This document shows, piece by piece, positions 1-6,097 of a stretch of 7,176 nt of DNA; position 1 is the first letter of the stretch, and each line of letters begins with the position of its first letter. The notes under the pieces were generated by a model that searched no databases, was not told where the DNA came from, and was given only the letters and a program-made list of their open reading frames with translations. The position numbers were made by a program, and so were the translations under genes. The DNA comes from an uncultured Lachnospiraceae bacterium (lineage in GTDB: Bacteria > Bacillota > Clostridia > Lachnospirales > Lachnospiraceae). The DNA is taken from positions 1-7,176 of the forward strand of contig CAMHCL010000078.1 of NCBI GenBank assembly GCA_946183625.1, written 5' to 3'.

Positions 1-923
1 CTAAAATAATTAATTATGGCGATAAGGACGCTCTTTATACTTTCAATAATCTTTCTCCTGTAATTTTTGATTATTATACTGGAACAGTCATGACTACAAA
101 TCCTACAGGTGGTAACTTCCTGGATGAAGGTTATGCAGAGTATTTTATTGATCCTGATGGTGAAGGTGATGATGCGGGCTTTATTGTAAAATACGGAAGC
201 AGATTCAACTTTCAGGATAAGGATGAGTTTTTTAGGGTTGATTACGATGGGTTGGTTCTTGCTGAATATACCATTCCAACTGATAAGGAACGCATGGAGA
301 GAAATGCAAAACATAATGAGGAAAATACAAATGACGATCCTTCTTCTCCTATGTATACCATGTTTGAAGAAAACTTTTTAGGTTACACTCAAAAGCCGGA
401 TGATTTTGTTTATTATAATATCTGTGATCTGGCAGAAGAAGAAACTCCTGAAAAGCTGGCTGAGTTTTATGATACAAAGTGTTTATCAAATCTAAGATTT
501 CAGTGGGTTGGTGATGCATTTAAAGATCCAACTATGGGAGGAGAATTGATCACTGATACAACTCTTCTTAATGGTGGTTGGAGAGGATACATGATCTGGG
601 ATAAAGAAAAACAGTTAGATAGTTATGGTGAAGAATTATTTAACACTGATATTTCAGTGGATGGAAGTACCATAAACTGGACATTTGATTATAATATGGC
701 TTGCTGGGGCGAGGATGGAGAATGGGAGTCCAAGGAAGATGCTGCAGATGAATCTTATTCTGGTACAATGGCTTCTGATGGTTCTGTAGAATTCGATGCC
801 GCAGCAGCAGGAATGAGCTTTAAATTATACGGCTTCTATACCAGAGGAAACTGCCAGTATGCAGTTGGAACCATGACTGTACAAAGTGGTGAAACAGCTG
901 ACGTATTCATTTACAGACCATAG
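1..923 (+). CDS. Hypothetical acidic, probably exported protein (5' end outside window)
   Basis: I do not recognise this protein. The reading frame is open to the left edge: codons from base 3 (AAA ATA ATT) run without a stop into the first in-frame ATG at base 90, and no ribosome binding site precedes that ATG, so the gene is taken as truncated by the window, not as starting there. The visible part is 306 residues ending in a TAG at 921-923. It is rich in Asp, Glu, Tyr, Phe and Gly, has no hydrophobic membrane segment, and has only three cysteines. The last ~130 residues alternate hydrophobic and polar residues with many glycines (GGWRGYMIWDKEKQ, FKLYGFYTRGNCQYAVGTM, ending in VFIYRP), which suggests a beta-sheet or small beta-barrel domain. 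From memory, similar endings occur in secreted or lipoprotein-anchored proteins of Lachnospiraceae. A signal peptide, if any, would lie upstream of the window. Its codons look more AT-rich than those of the downstream genes. Export is inferred only from composition. Confidence 0.7.
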   Translation, partial: KIINYGDKDALYTFNNLSPVIFDYYTGTVMTTNPTGGNFLDEGYAEYFIDPDGEGDDAGFIVKYGSRFNFQDKDEFFRVDYDGLVLAEYTIPTDKERMERNAKHNEENTNDDPSSPMYTMFEENFLGYTQKPDDFVYYNICDLAEEETPEKLAEFYDTKCLSNLRFQWVGDAFKDPTMGGELITDTTLLNGGWRGYMIWDKEKQLDSYGEELFNTDISVDGSTINWTFDYNMACWGEDGEWESKEDAADESYSGTMASDGSVEFDAAAAGMSFKLYGFYTRGNCQYAVGTMTVQSGETADVFIYRP

Positions 924-976
924 ACTTAAAGACCAACATATGCCATAATTATTATATAAAACCTAATATTTAGAGG

Positions 977-1004
977 TTGAAACATTTGATTTTTATGTTA
1001 TAAT
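977..1004 (+). promoter_or_regulatory. Sigma-A promoter of the DivIVA-domain gene
   Basis: The -35 box TTGAAA (977-982) matches five of six consensus bases. A 16-bp spacer separates it from a perfect -10 box TATAAT (999-1004). TG at 996-997, one base before the -10, makes it an extended -10 (TGTTATAAT). Transcription should begin at about 1010-1012, leaving a leader of roughly 36 nt that holds only the ribosome binding site. The flanks are AT-rich. I see no operator-like inverted repeat over it, so expression may be constitutive and strong. Confidence 0.85.
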
Positions 1005-1030
1005 TTTATGTAGATTATCTTGAAATGTAT

Positions 1031-1036
1031 GGAGGG
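1031..1036 (+). promoter_or_regulatory. Ribosome binding site deciding the DivIVA-like start
   Basis: GGAGGG lies 10 nt before ATG 1047 and 13 nt before ATG 1050. It lies downstream of the in-frame TTG at 1020 and would be inside the gene if that codon were used. This favours 1047 (or 1050) and a protein beginning MMQPIDI or MQPIDI, directly before the DivIVA homology. Confidence 0.75.
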
Positions 1037-1046
1037 TATTGTAATC

Positions 1047-1553
1047 ATGATGCAACCTATTGACATCAAGTCACAAAGTTTCGGAAAAGGTCTGTTTGGA
1101 TACAAGAAGACAGATGTTGATTCTTATGTTAATACAGTTTATAAGGCATACGACGAGCTGTTTACAGAGAACAAGAAGCTTAAGGAAGATTATGAGAAGC
1201 TTCAGGCTTCACTTGAGGAGTGCAGAGTAAAGCTTTTTAAGTTTGAGAATGAAGATAATAGTTCTTCAAGTTCTGCAGCTACAGAGACAGCTAGCGATGA
1301 TGATGGATTTACAGAAGTTAAGAAGGATGCTCCTGTTGACGACGAGCCTGTTATAGAGGAAGTTGCTGAGGAGAAGAGTGAGAGTACTTCTGCTGCATCT
1401 AAGTTCTTCGAGAAAGCAAACGATAACACAGTTATCGGTGGAGACGGTGATGATGATGTATTCGTCGGAGAGATTGAGGATAACAGAAAGCCTAAGAAGG
1501 CTATGATCGGTGATGGCGAAGAAGACGAAGCAGACGATTTCGAATTCCTGTAA
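1047..1553 (+). CDS. DivIVA-domain cell-division/polarity protein with acidic tail
   Basis: This 168-residue protein has an N-terminal DivIVA/GpsB-type membrane-binding domain at residues ~4-35: a Phe/Lys turn (SFGKGLFGYKK) followed by DVDSYVNTVYKAYDEL, the start of a parallel coiled coil that runs to about residue 66. In this family the domain binds curved or septal membrane and recruits division or wall-synthesis partners. After a serine stretch (72-76) the remaining ~90 residues are low-complexity and strongly acidic, ending DDFEFL, with no predicted structure by eye. It is shorter in the coiled coil than classical DivIVA and lacks a recognisable GpsB C-terminal domain, so I give no symbol. 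The start at ATG 1047 is chosen because of GGAGGG at 1031-1036; the ATG at 1050 is possible. The gene has its own promoter and is followed at once by a terminator, so it is probably monocistronic. The family call is firm; the exact role (polarity, septum placement or wall growth) is inference. Confidence 0.85.
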   Translation: MMQPIDIKSQSFGKGLFGYKKTDVDSYVNTVYKAYDELFTENKKLKEDYEKLQASLEECRVKLFKFENEDNSSSSSAATETASDDDGFTEVKKDAPVDDEPVIEEVAEEKSESTSAASKFFEKANDNTVIGGDGDDDVFVGEIEDNRKPKKAMIGDGEEDEADDFEFL

Positions 1554-1578
1554 GATTTGAATTATATTTATTAATTAG

Positions 1579-1615
1579 AGAGTGCTGCATTAGTTTGCAG
1601 CACTCTTATATTTTT
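1579..1615 (+). terminator. Rho-independent terminator after the DivIVA-like gene
   Basis: The arms AGAGTGCTGCA (1579-1589) and TGCAGCACTCT (1596-1606) pair perfectly over 11 bp around a 6-nt loop TTAGTT. The tail TATATTTTT (1607-1615) is T-rich but has two A interruptions, so termination may be incomplete. It begins 25 nt after the stop codon of the DivIVA-like gene and ends 42 nt before ruvA. Confidence 0.9.
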
Positions 1616-1639
1616 GATATTAATTAACTGGTTATTTGT

Positions 1640-1655
1640 AGGAGTTTGGGTGATC
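1640..1655 (+). promoter_or_regulatory. Bipartite ribosome binding region of ruvA
   Basis: Two stretches complementary to the 16S rRNA tail precede ATG 1658: AGGAG (1640-1644, 13 nt away, rather far) and GGTGATC (1649-1655, 2 nt away). GGTGATC is the 3' half of the full complement AAGGAGGTGATC. When it is aligned on that complement, its spacing to ATG 1658 is normal. A TTG at 1646 in the same frame would add only MGDH and lies too close to AGGAG. Confidence 0.5.
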
Positions 1656-1657
1656 AT

Positions 1658-2248
1658 ATGATAGCTTATATAAATGGAATTCTTGCTGATATAGGACTAG
1701 ATTCCATAACAGTAGATGTTGGTGGAGTTGGTTACAGTATTCTGATATATGGCCAGGTTCTCAGGTCATTACCTGAGATTGGTTCTGAAGTAAAGTTATA
1801 TACATACCTTGATGTTAAAGAGGATGATATGAAACTTTATGGTTTTATGTCAACCAGAGATAAGGATGTTTTTACAAAGCTTTTGTCAGTAAGTGGAGTT
1901 GGTCCAAAGGGTGCACAGGCTATTCTTGACCAGCTTCCTGTAGATGATCTGATAGCTGCAGTTATTTCCGGAGATTCTAAATCCATTGCCAAGGCTAAGG
2001 GCGTTGGAGCCAAGACAGCCCAGAAGGTTATAATAGAGCTTAAGGATAAGTTGGATATATCGGATTCAATATATGGTGGATATGATGAATACGTGGCTGC
2101 AGATAATAACGCTATATCTGAAGCTGCAGAAGCATTAGTTACTCTGGGATATTCTAATTCAGATGCGTTAAAGGCTATCAGGAAGATAGAAAATGCAGAT
2201 GAAATGAGTGCTGAGGATCTTATCAAGAGAGCGCTTAAGAATATATAG
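1658..2248 (+). CDS. ruvA: Holliday junction branch migration protein RuvA
   Basis: RuvA is a 196-residue, full-length subunit that binds four-way DNA junctions as a tetramer and loads the RuvB motor for branch migration in recombination and fork repair. Three domains are visible. The N-terminal OB fold (1-63) opens with the family start MIAYINGILADI and contains acidic residues E55 and D56 before MKLYGF, the position of the acidic pin that separates strands. The middle domain has two helix-hairpin-helix motifs, SVSGVGPKGA (77-86) and AKGVGAKTAQ (113-122). A linker (about 136-150) leads to the C-terminal RuvB-binding three-helix domain (152-196, containing EALVTLGYSNSDALKAI). The start at ATG 1658 fits the conserved N terminus. 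ruvB follows after 50 nt. No convincing promoter lies between the preceding terminator and this gene. Confidence 0.97.
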   Translation: MIAYINGILADIGLDSITVDVGGVGYSILIYGQVLRSLPEIGSEVKLYTYLDVKEDDMKLYGFMSTRDKDVFTKLLSVSGVGPKGAQAILDQLPVDDLIAAVISGDSKSIAKAKGVGAKTAQKVIIELKDKLDISDSIYGGYDEYVAADNNAISEAAEALVTLGYSNSDALKAIRKIENADEMSAEDLIKRALKNI

Positions 2249-2298
2249 TACATATGATAAATACTTATTATTAGTTATTTGGAAGGCTTTATAGAATT

Positions 2299-3303
2299 AT
2301 GAAGAAAAGCATTATTACAACCGAATATACTACTGAAGATGCTAAGATAGAAACTGACCTTCGTCCTAAGAGCCTGAGGGAATATATAGGGCAGGATAAG
2401 GTTAAGAAGAATCTGGAGGTTTTCATTAAAGCGGCACTTAAGAGGCATGAGCCTCTGGATCATGTGCTTCTGTATGGCCCTCCGGGACTGGGCAAGACTA
2501 CTCTTGCAACTATTGTTGCAGAGGAGATGGGCGTTAATATCAAGGTTACATCTGGTCCTGCAATTGAGAAGCCGGGCGAACTGGCAGCTATTCTTAATAA
2601 TCTGTCAGAGAATGATGTGCTTTTCATAGATGAGATACACAGACTTAACCGTCAGGTTGAAGAGGTGCTGTATCCGGCTATGGAAGATTATGCTATTGAT
2701 ATAGTGATAGGCAAGGGTGAAGGTGCTAAGTCCATAAGACTGGATCTTCCGAAGTTTACTCTGATCGGTGCTACCACCAGAGCGGGAATGCTTTCAGCTC
2801 CTCTCAGGGACAGATTTGGCGTAGTTAACAGACTTGAGTTTTATAATGTAGTAGATCTTATGTGTATCGTTATGAGATCTGCCAAGGTTCTGGGAGTTTC
2901 CATAGATGAAGAGGGAGCCAATGAGATAGCCAGAAGGTCACGAGGTACACCAAGACTTGCCAACAGGCTTCTGAAGAGGGTTCGTGACTTCGCAGAGGTT
3001 GAATCATCAGGAGTAATTGATTATAATGTAGCTAAATGTGCTATGGACAAGCTTGATGTAGACAGCTTCGGACTTGAAATCACTGACAGAACCATACTTG
3101 AAACAATTATTACAAAATTCAGTGGCGGGCCTGTGGGACTTGAAGTCCTGGCGGCAGCAATCGGCGAAGACAGCGGCACTATTGAAGATGTGTATGAACC
3201 ATATCTTATTAAGAACGGCTTCATTAATCGTACTCCAAGAGGTCGTGTTGCTACAGAACTTGCGTATAAACATTTAAACCTTGAAGAATTATTAGGAGAA
3301 TAG
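2299..3303 (+). CDS. ruvB: Holliday junction branch migration ATPase RuvB
   Basis: RuvB is a 334-residue AAA+ motor that forms hexamers on both sides of the RuvA-junction complex and pumps DNA to move the crossover. Motifs in order are the family N-terminal segment LRPKSLREYIGQDKVK (21-36), Walker A GPPGLGKT (60-67), Walker B LFIDE (108-112) followed by IHRLNR, sensor 1 GATTRAG (157-163), the arginine-finger segment LRDRFG (169-174), sensor 2 RGTPRLANR (215-223), and a C-terminal winged-helix DNA-binding domain (about 258-334) with GGPVGLEVLAAA and the closing INRTPRGR. No key residue is missing. The likely ribosome binding site is GGAAGG (2281-2286), 12 nt before the ATG, a somewhat long spacing; no better in-frame start is seen. 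The stop codon is only 2 nt before zapA, so the two are co-transcribed. ruvC is not in the window. Confidence 0.98.
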   Translation: MKKSIITTEYTTEDAKIETDLRPKSLREYIGQDKVKKNLEVFIKAALKRHEPLDHVLLYGPPGLGKTTLATIVAEEMGVNIKVTSGPAIEKPGELAAILNNLSENDVLFIDEIHRLNRQVEEVLYPAMEDYAIDIVIGKGEGAKSIRLDLPKFTLIGATTRAGMLSAPLRDRFGVVNRLEFYNVVDLMCIVMRSAKVLGVSIDEEGANEIARRSRGTPRLANRLLKRVRDFAEVESSGVIDYNVAKCAMDKLDVDSFGLEITDRTILETIITKFSGGPVGLEVLAAAIGEDSGTIEDVYEPYLIKNGFINRTPRGRVATELAYKHLNLEELLGE

Positions 3304-3305
3304 AG

Positions 3306-3716
3306 ATGGCTAAATCAAAGATCGATATACCAGTTGTTATCAATAATAAAGTATATACTCTTAGTGGTTATGAAGGAGAGGATTATCTCCAGAATGTTGC
3401 AACATACATAAATGGCAAGATTGCTGAATGCAAAACATCTGAAGAATACAGAAGAATGAATGTTGAGTATCAGGGAATTCTTCTTGCACTTAATATAGCT
3501 GATGATTATTTTAAGGCGAAGAATAAGGCTGATGATGTTGCCAATGATAATAATGATAAGGAACAGCAGCTGTATGAACTGCGTCATGAGGTTATAGAGA
3601 CTCAGATCAAGCATGAGGCAGCTCTTAAGCTTGTTGAGGAATACAAAGAACAGGTAAATGCACTTCAGCGCAAGGTGGTTCAGCTGGAGGCTGAAAGGGA
3701 AAGAGCTAGTGAGTAA
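3306..3716 (+). CDS. zapA: Cell division protein ZapA
   Basis: This 136-residue protein matches the Firmicutes ZapA family, which binds and bundles FtsZ filaments at the division ring. The N-terminal globular part (about 5-45) shows the family strands IPVVINNKVYTLSG, then the EGEDYLQNVATYINGKI helix. The segment from about 50 to 72 (EYQGILLALNIADDYFKAK) matches the conserved end of the head domain. Residues about 84-134 form a long charged coiled coil (LYELRHEVIE to RKVVQLEAERER), the dimer or tetramer stalk. AGGAG (3294-3298), inside the last codons of ruvB, is 7 nt from the ATG, an ideal spacing, and only 2 nt separate the genes, which suggests translational coupling. The 3' end overlaps the next gene by 8 nt. 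It is longer than minimal ZapA because of the extended coiled coil. Confidence 0.9.
   Translation: MAKSKIDIPVVINNKVYTLSGYEGEDYLQNVATYINGKIAECKTSEEYRRMNVEYQGILLALNIADDYFKAKNKADDVANDNNDKEQQLYELRHEVIETQIKHEAALKLVEEYKEQVNALQRKVVQLEAERERASE
3695..3700 (+). promoter_or_regulatory. Ribosome binding site of the U32 gene inside zapA
   Basis: AAGGGA lies 8 nt before GTG 3709, with a further GGAGG at 3686-3690. Together they support the GTG start over the ATG at 3658, which lies upstream of both and would add 17 residues without family resemblance. Confidence 0.6.
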
Positions 3717-6096
3717 TCTGCTTTACAATCTTTCAAAAAATGATATATATCCTGAAATATTAGCCCCGGCAGGAAATATGGAGGCACTAAAAGCTGCTGT
3801 TAAAGCAGGTGCTGACGCAGTATTTCTGGCGGGGAGCTTTTTTGGTGCCAGAGCATTCGCCGCAAACTTCTCTGATGAGGAGATAGTTTCGGCTATTTCT
3901 TATGCTCATAGATACGGAGTTAAGATATATGTTACTGTGAATACATTGGTTAAGAACAGTGAGATAGAACATTTGAGAGAATTTCTGGACCTGATATATA
4001 TGAATGGTGCAGATGCTGTTCTGGTTCAGGATATGGGAATCTTAAGCATACTCCGCGATGATTATCCTGGTATGAGTATCCATGCCAGCACACAGATGAA
4101 TATATGTTCTATATATGGCGCTAAGGGTGTGAAGGAAATGGGTATTAGCCGTGTGGTTGCTCCAAGGGAGATGACCTTACCGGAGATCAGAGACATTAAG
4201 AAGAATGCTGATATAGAGCTTGAAGTATTTGTTCACGGCGCCATGTGTTATTCCTACAGTGGCAGATGCCTGTACAGCTCCATGGAGGGTGGCAGAAGCG
4301 GTAATCGTGGCAGATGTGCTCAGCCTTGCCGTATGTTGTCAGGTGGCGCTTATAACATGTCCATGAGAGATATGTGTACCCTTGAATATGTTCCTGAGCT
4401 GGTAGATGCCGGAGTTGATTCCTTCAAGATAGAAGGCCGTATGAAGAATGAGTATTATGTGGCTTCTGCAGTTGAGGCATATCGCATAATGCGTGACGAT
4501 CATCTTGCTGGACATTTCAGCATGGATAAGGCTAAGAAATATCATAAACGCCTGGCCGATATATTTAACCGTGGCGGTTTTTCCGGTGGTTACATTGGTT
4601 ATGACCTGACCCGGAAGGTTCCGCGCAAGGAGTATCTTATCGATAATTCCAAGCCTGGCCGAAGAGGCGTTACCTTAGGAACTGTGAATAAGGTGGCTGA
4701 CGGCAAGATCCATTTCAAGGCTCTAGAGGACATATATAAGGGCGACGATATTATCATAGATCTTGATGATCCTATAATGATCACATCAGGTATTGATATT
4801 GCAAGAGGCAGCAACGCTAGCCTTAAAGCACCTAATACCAAGAGAATAAAAAACGGAACATTTATTTACAGGAACAGATGCCCGAAGCTCCTCGAAGAGC
4901 TGGAGGACAGCATTCTGAATAAGGATATGCGGCTGCCGGTGGAAGTACATTTCACCCTTAAAACAGAGGAGGCAGTTGTTGTAAGAGCTACCGGCCCGGA
5001 TGGAGATACTGTCACCGTATGTGGTGATATAGCGAAGCCTGCTACATCAAAACCGATAACGGATGATACGATCCGCGAGAAGATGGGTAAGCTTGGCGGT
5101 ACGGATTATTATCTTCACAACATAGTGATCGATAATGATAATAAGAGCTTCATTCCTGTTTCTTCCATTAATGATCTGAAACGTCAGATGGTGGAAGAGC
5201 TGGGTAAGGCTGTTGATGAGAAGAGTTACAGAGCAAGGCCGGAAAAGGAGCTGGATGATACAGAGTCGCTATCTCTTGATGCTGACACCGTGAACAATCT
5301 GTGTAATGATGGCGATGGTTCTGGTGAATGTAATTTTTCGGTGATCTCTACCAGGGAGCAGCTGGGGGCGGCTATATCTTATTCAAACGTACTTATTATT
5401 GAAAAGTCTCTCATGGATGAGATAGGTAATTCCGAAGGATACTGCATAGTTGAAGGCAGACCTGATGTTCATATAGATAAAGCCTATGTGCTGCTTGCAC
5501 TTCCTTTTATTAACAGGGGAAGGATTCCTGCTACAAAGGATGATGTTAGAACGTATAAAGGCTTTTATGTGAGATGTATGGATGATTTTCTATATATCTG
5601 TGACATGATGCGTGGAGTAGGAAATGGTGCTCAGGAGGGTGATCTCGGAGCTGTATGGAAGGATAAGACTATCATTTTGGCGGCGTCCTTATATGCATAT
5701 AATAATAAGGCGGCTGATTTTTATTATGAATACATTAAATCCATGGCAGGAGAGTCCGTACCTCATGTGATATATGAGGCTTCATATGAGCTTACACTTC
5801 GGGAACTGGAGGGGCTTTCTTACCCTGAAGGTACTGGGGTTATATATAAATCCTATGGCCGTATACCGATGATGCTAACAGATGCTTTAGAATCTGATTT
5901 GTGTTATAATACAATTTTGAGTAAAGAACCGGTGATGTTTACATTTGACGATGACAGAAATACCATCCTGCATTTCACAACGGAAAATGCTGAGAAGGTC
6001 AGGGAGGTATGTGAATATCTGCTGGGCAGCGTTCAGCAACCTCCGAAGGGCAGTGAGGCTTACTCGAAAGGACACTATATAAAAGGAATCGATTAG
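3709..6096 (+). CDS. U32-family protein, RlhA-like (probable RNA hydroxylation)
   Basis: This 795-residue protein, labelled U32 peptidase or collagenase-like in databases, more probably helps hydroxylate RNA: E. coli RlhA (23S rRNA C2501) and TrhP (tRNA U34) belong to the family. The N-terminal U32 domain opens with PEILAPAGNMEALKAAVKAGADAVF and has YVTVNTL, IHASTQ, and the family signature EVFVHGAMCYSYSGRCLYS at 172-190. Cysteines 180, 187, 203 and 223 (plus 207 in CAQPC) fit the pattern of the 4Fe-4S ligands known in UbiU/UbiV. DSFKIEGRMK and FNRGGFSGGY follow. Residues about 375-500 resemble the DUF3656 (collagenase-associated) domain, ending IPVSSINDLKRQMVEEL. The C-terminal half looks like a second, diverged U32 lobe, ending with the family-like GHYIKGID. 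In this lobe YGRIPMM is not followed by the cysteine cluster I recall in relatives. The GTG start overlaps the zapA stop by 8 nt; ATG 3778 would delete the conserved PAGN segment. Family is certain; substrate is inference. Confidence 0.9.
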   Translation: MSNLLYNLSKNDIYPEILAPAGNMEALKAAVKAGADAVFLAGSFFGARAFAANFSDEEIVSAISYAHRYGVKIYVTVNTLVKNSEIEHLREFLDLIYMNGADAVLVQDMGILSILRDDYPGMSIHASTQMNICSIYGAKGVKEMGISRVVAPREMTLPEIRDIKKNADIELEVFVHGAMCYSYSGRCLYSSMEGGRSGNRGRCAQPCRMLSGGAYNMSMRDMCTLEYVPELVDAGVDSFKIEGRMKNEYYVASAVEAYRIMRDDHLAGHFSMDKAKKYHKRLADIFNRGGFSGGYIGYDLTRKVPRKEYLIDNSKPGRRGVTLGTVNKVADGKIHFKALEDIYKGDDIIIDLDDPIMITSGIDIARGSNASLKAPNTKRIKNGTFIYRNRCPKLLEELEDSILNKDMRLPVEVHFTLKTEEAVVVRATGPDGDTVTVCGDIAKPATSKPITDDTIREKMGKLGGTDYYLHNIVIDNDNKSFIPVSSINDLKRQMVEELGKAVDEKSYRARPEKELDDTESLSLDADTVNNLCNDGDGSGECNFSVISTREQLGAAISYSNVLIIEKSLMDEIGNSEGYCIVEGRPDVHIDKAYVLLALPFINRGRIPATKDDVRTYKGFYVRCMDDFLYICDMMRGVGNGAQEGDLGAVWKDKTIILAASLYAYNNKAADFYYEYIKSMAGESVPHVIYEASYELTLRELEGLSYPEGTGVIYKSYGRIPMMLTDALESDLCYNTILSKEPVMFTFDDDRNTILHFTTENAEKVREVCEYLLGSVQQPPKGSEAYSKGHYIKGID

Positions 6097-6097
6097 A

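Noticed and set aside
90..923. Complete gene starting at ATG 90
   Set aside because: The frame is open from base 3 to 90 with no stop, no ribosome binding site precedes the ATG, and the preceding codons read as ordinary protein, so the gene extends past the left edge.
963..973. CTAATATTTAG inverted repeat as a terminator for the first gene
   Set aside because: It has only 4 AT-rich pairs and no T-tract; it also lies just before the -35 box. No terminator for the first gene is evident.
1020..1046. TTG 1020 or ATG 1029 as the start of the DivIVA-like gene
   Set aside because: Both lie upstream of the strong GGAGGG, and TTG 1020 is only a few bases from the predicted transcription start. The DivIVA homology begins after residue 1047.
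1600..1640. Promoter for ruvA (TTGATA 1614, TTGCAG 1595, TATATT 1607)
   Set aside because: None of these boxes pairs with a reasonable partner at 16-18 bp; the TTGCAG with TATTAA (1618) combination matches only about half of consensus and overlaps the terminator.
1616..1657. TTAATTAA palindrome (about 1619-1626) as an operator
   Set aside because: An 8-bp AT-only palindrome is expected by chance in such AT-rich spacers and has no second copy nearby.
1837..2253. Minus-strand open frame across ruvA
   Set aside because: It is a shadow of ruvA with low-complexity Ser/Ala/Ile composition, no ribosome binding site and no family resemblance. The same holds for the other minus-strand frames in ruvB, zapA, the U32 gene and the SEDS gene.
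2447..2629. Plus-strand frame inside ruvB
   Set aside because: It lies fully within the conserved ATPase region of ruvB in another frame and reads as Leu/Arg-rich nonsense.
3709..6096. Secreted collagenase or protease role for the U32 protein
   Set aside because: There is no signal peptide, the gene is embedded among cytoplasmic and division genes, and the cysteine pattern fits the iron-sulfur RNA-hydroxylation members better than a peptidase.
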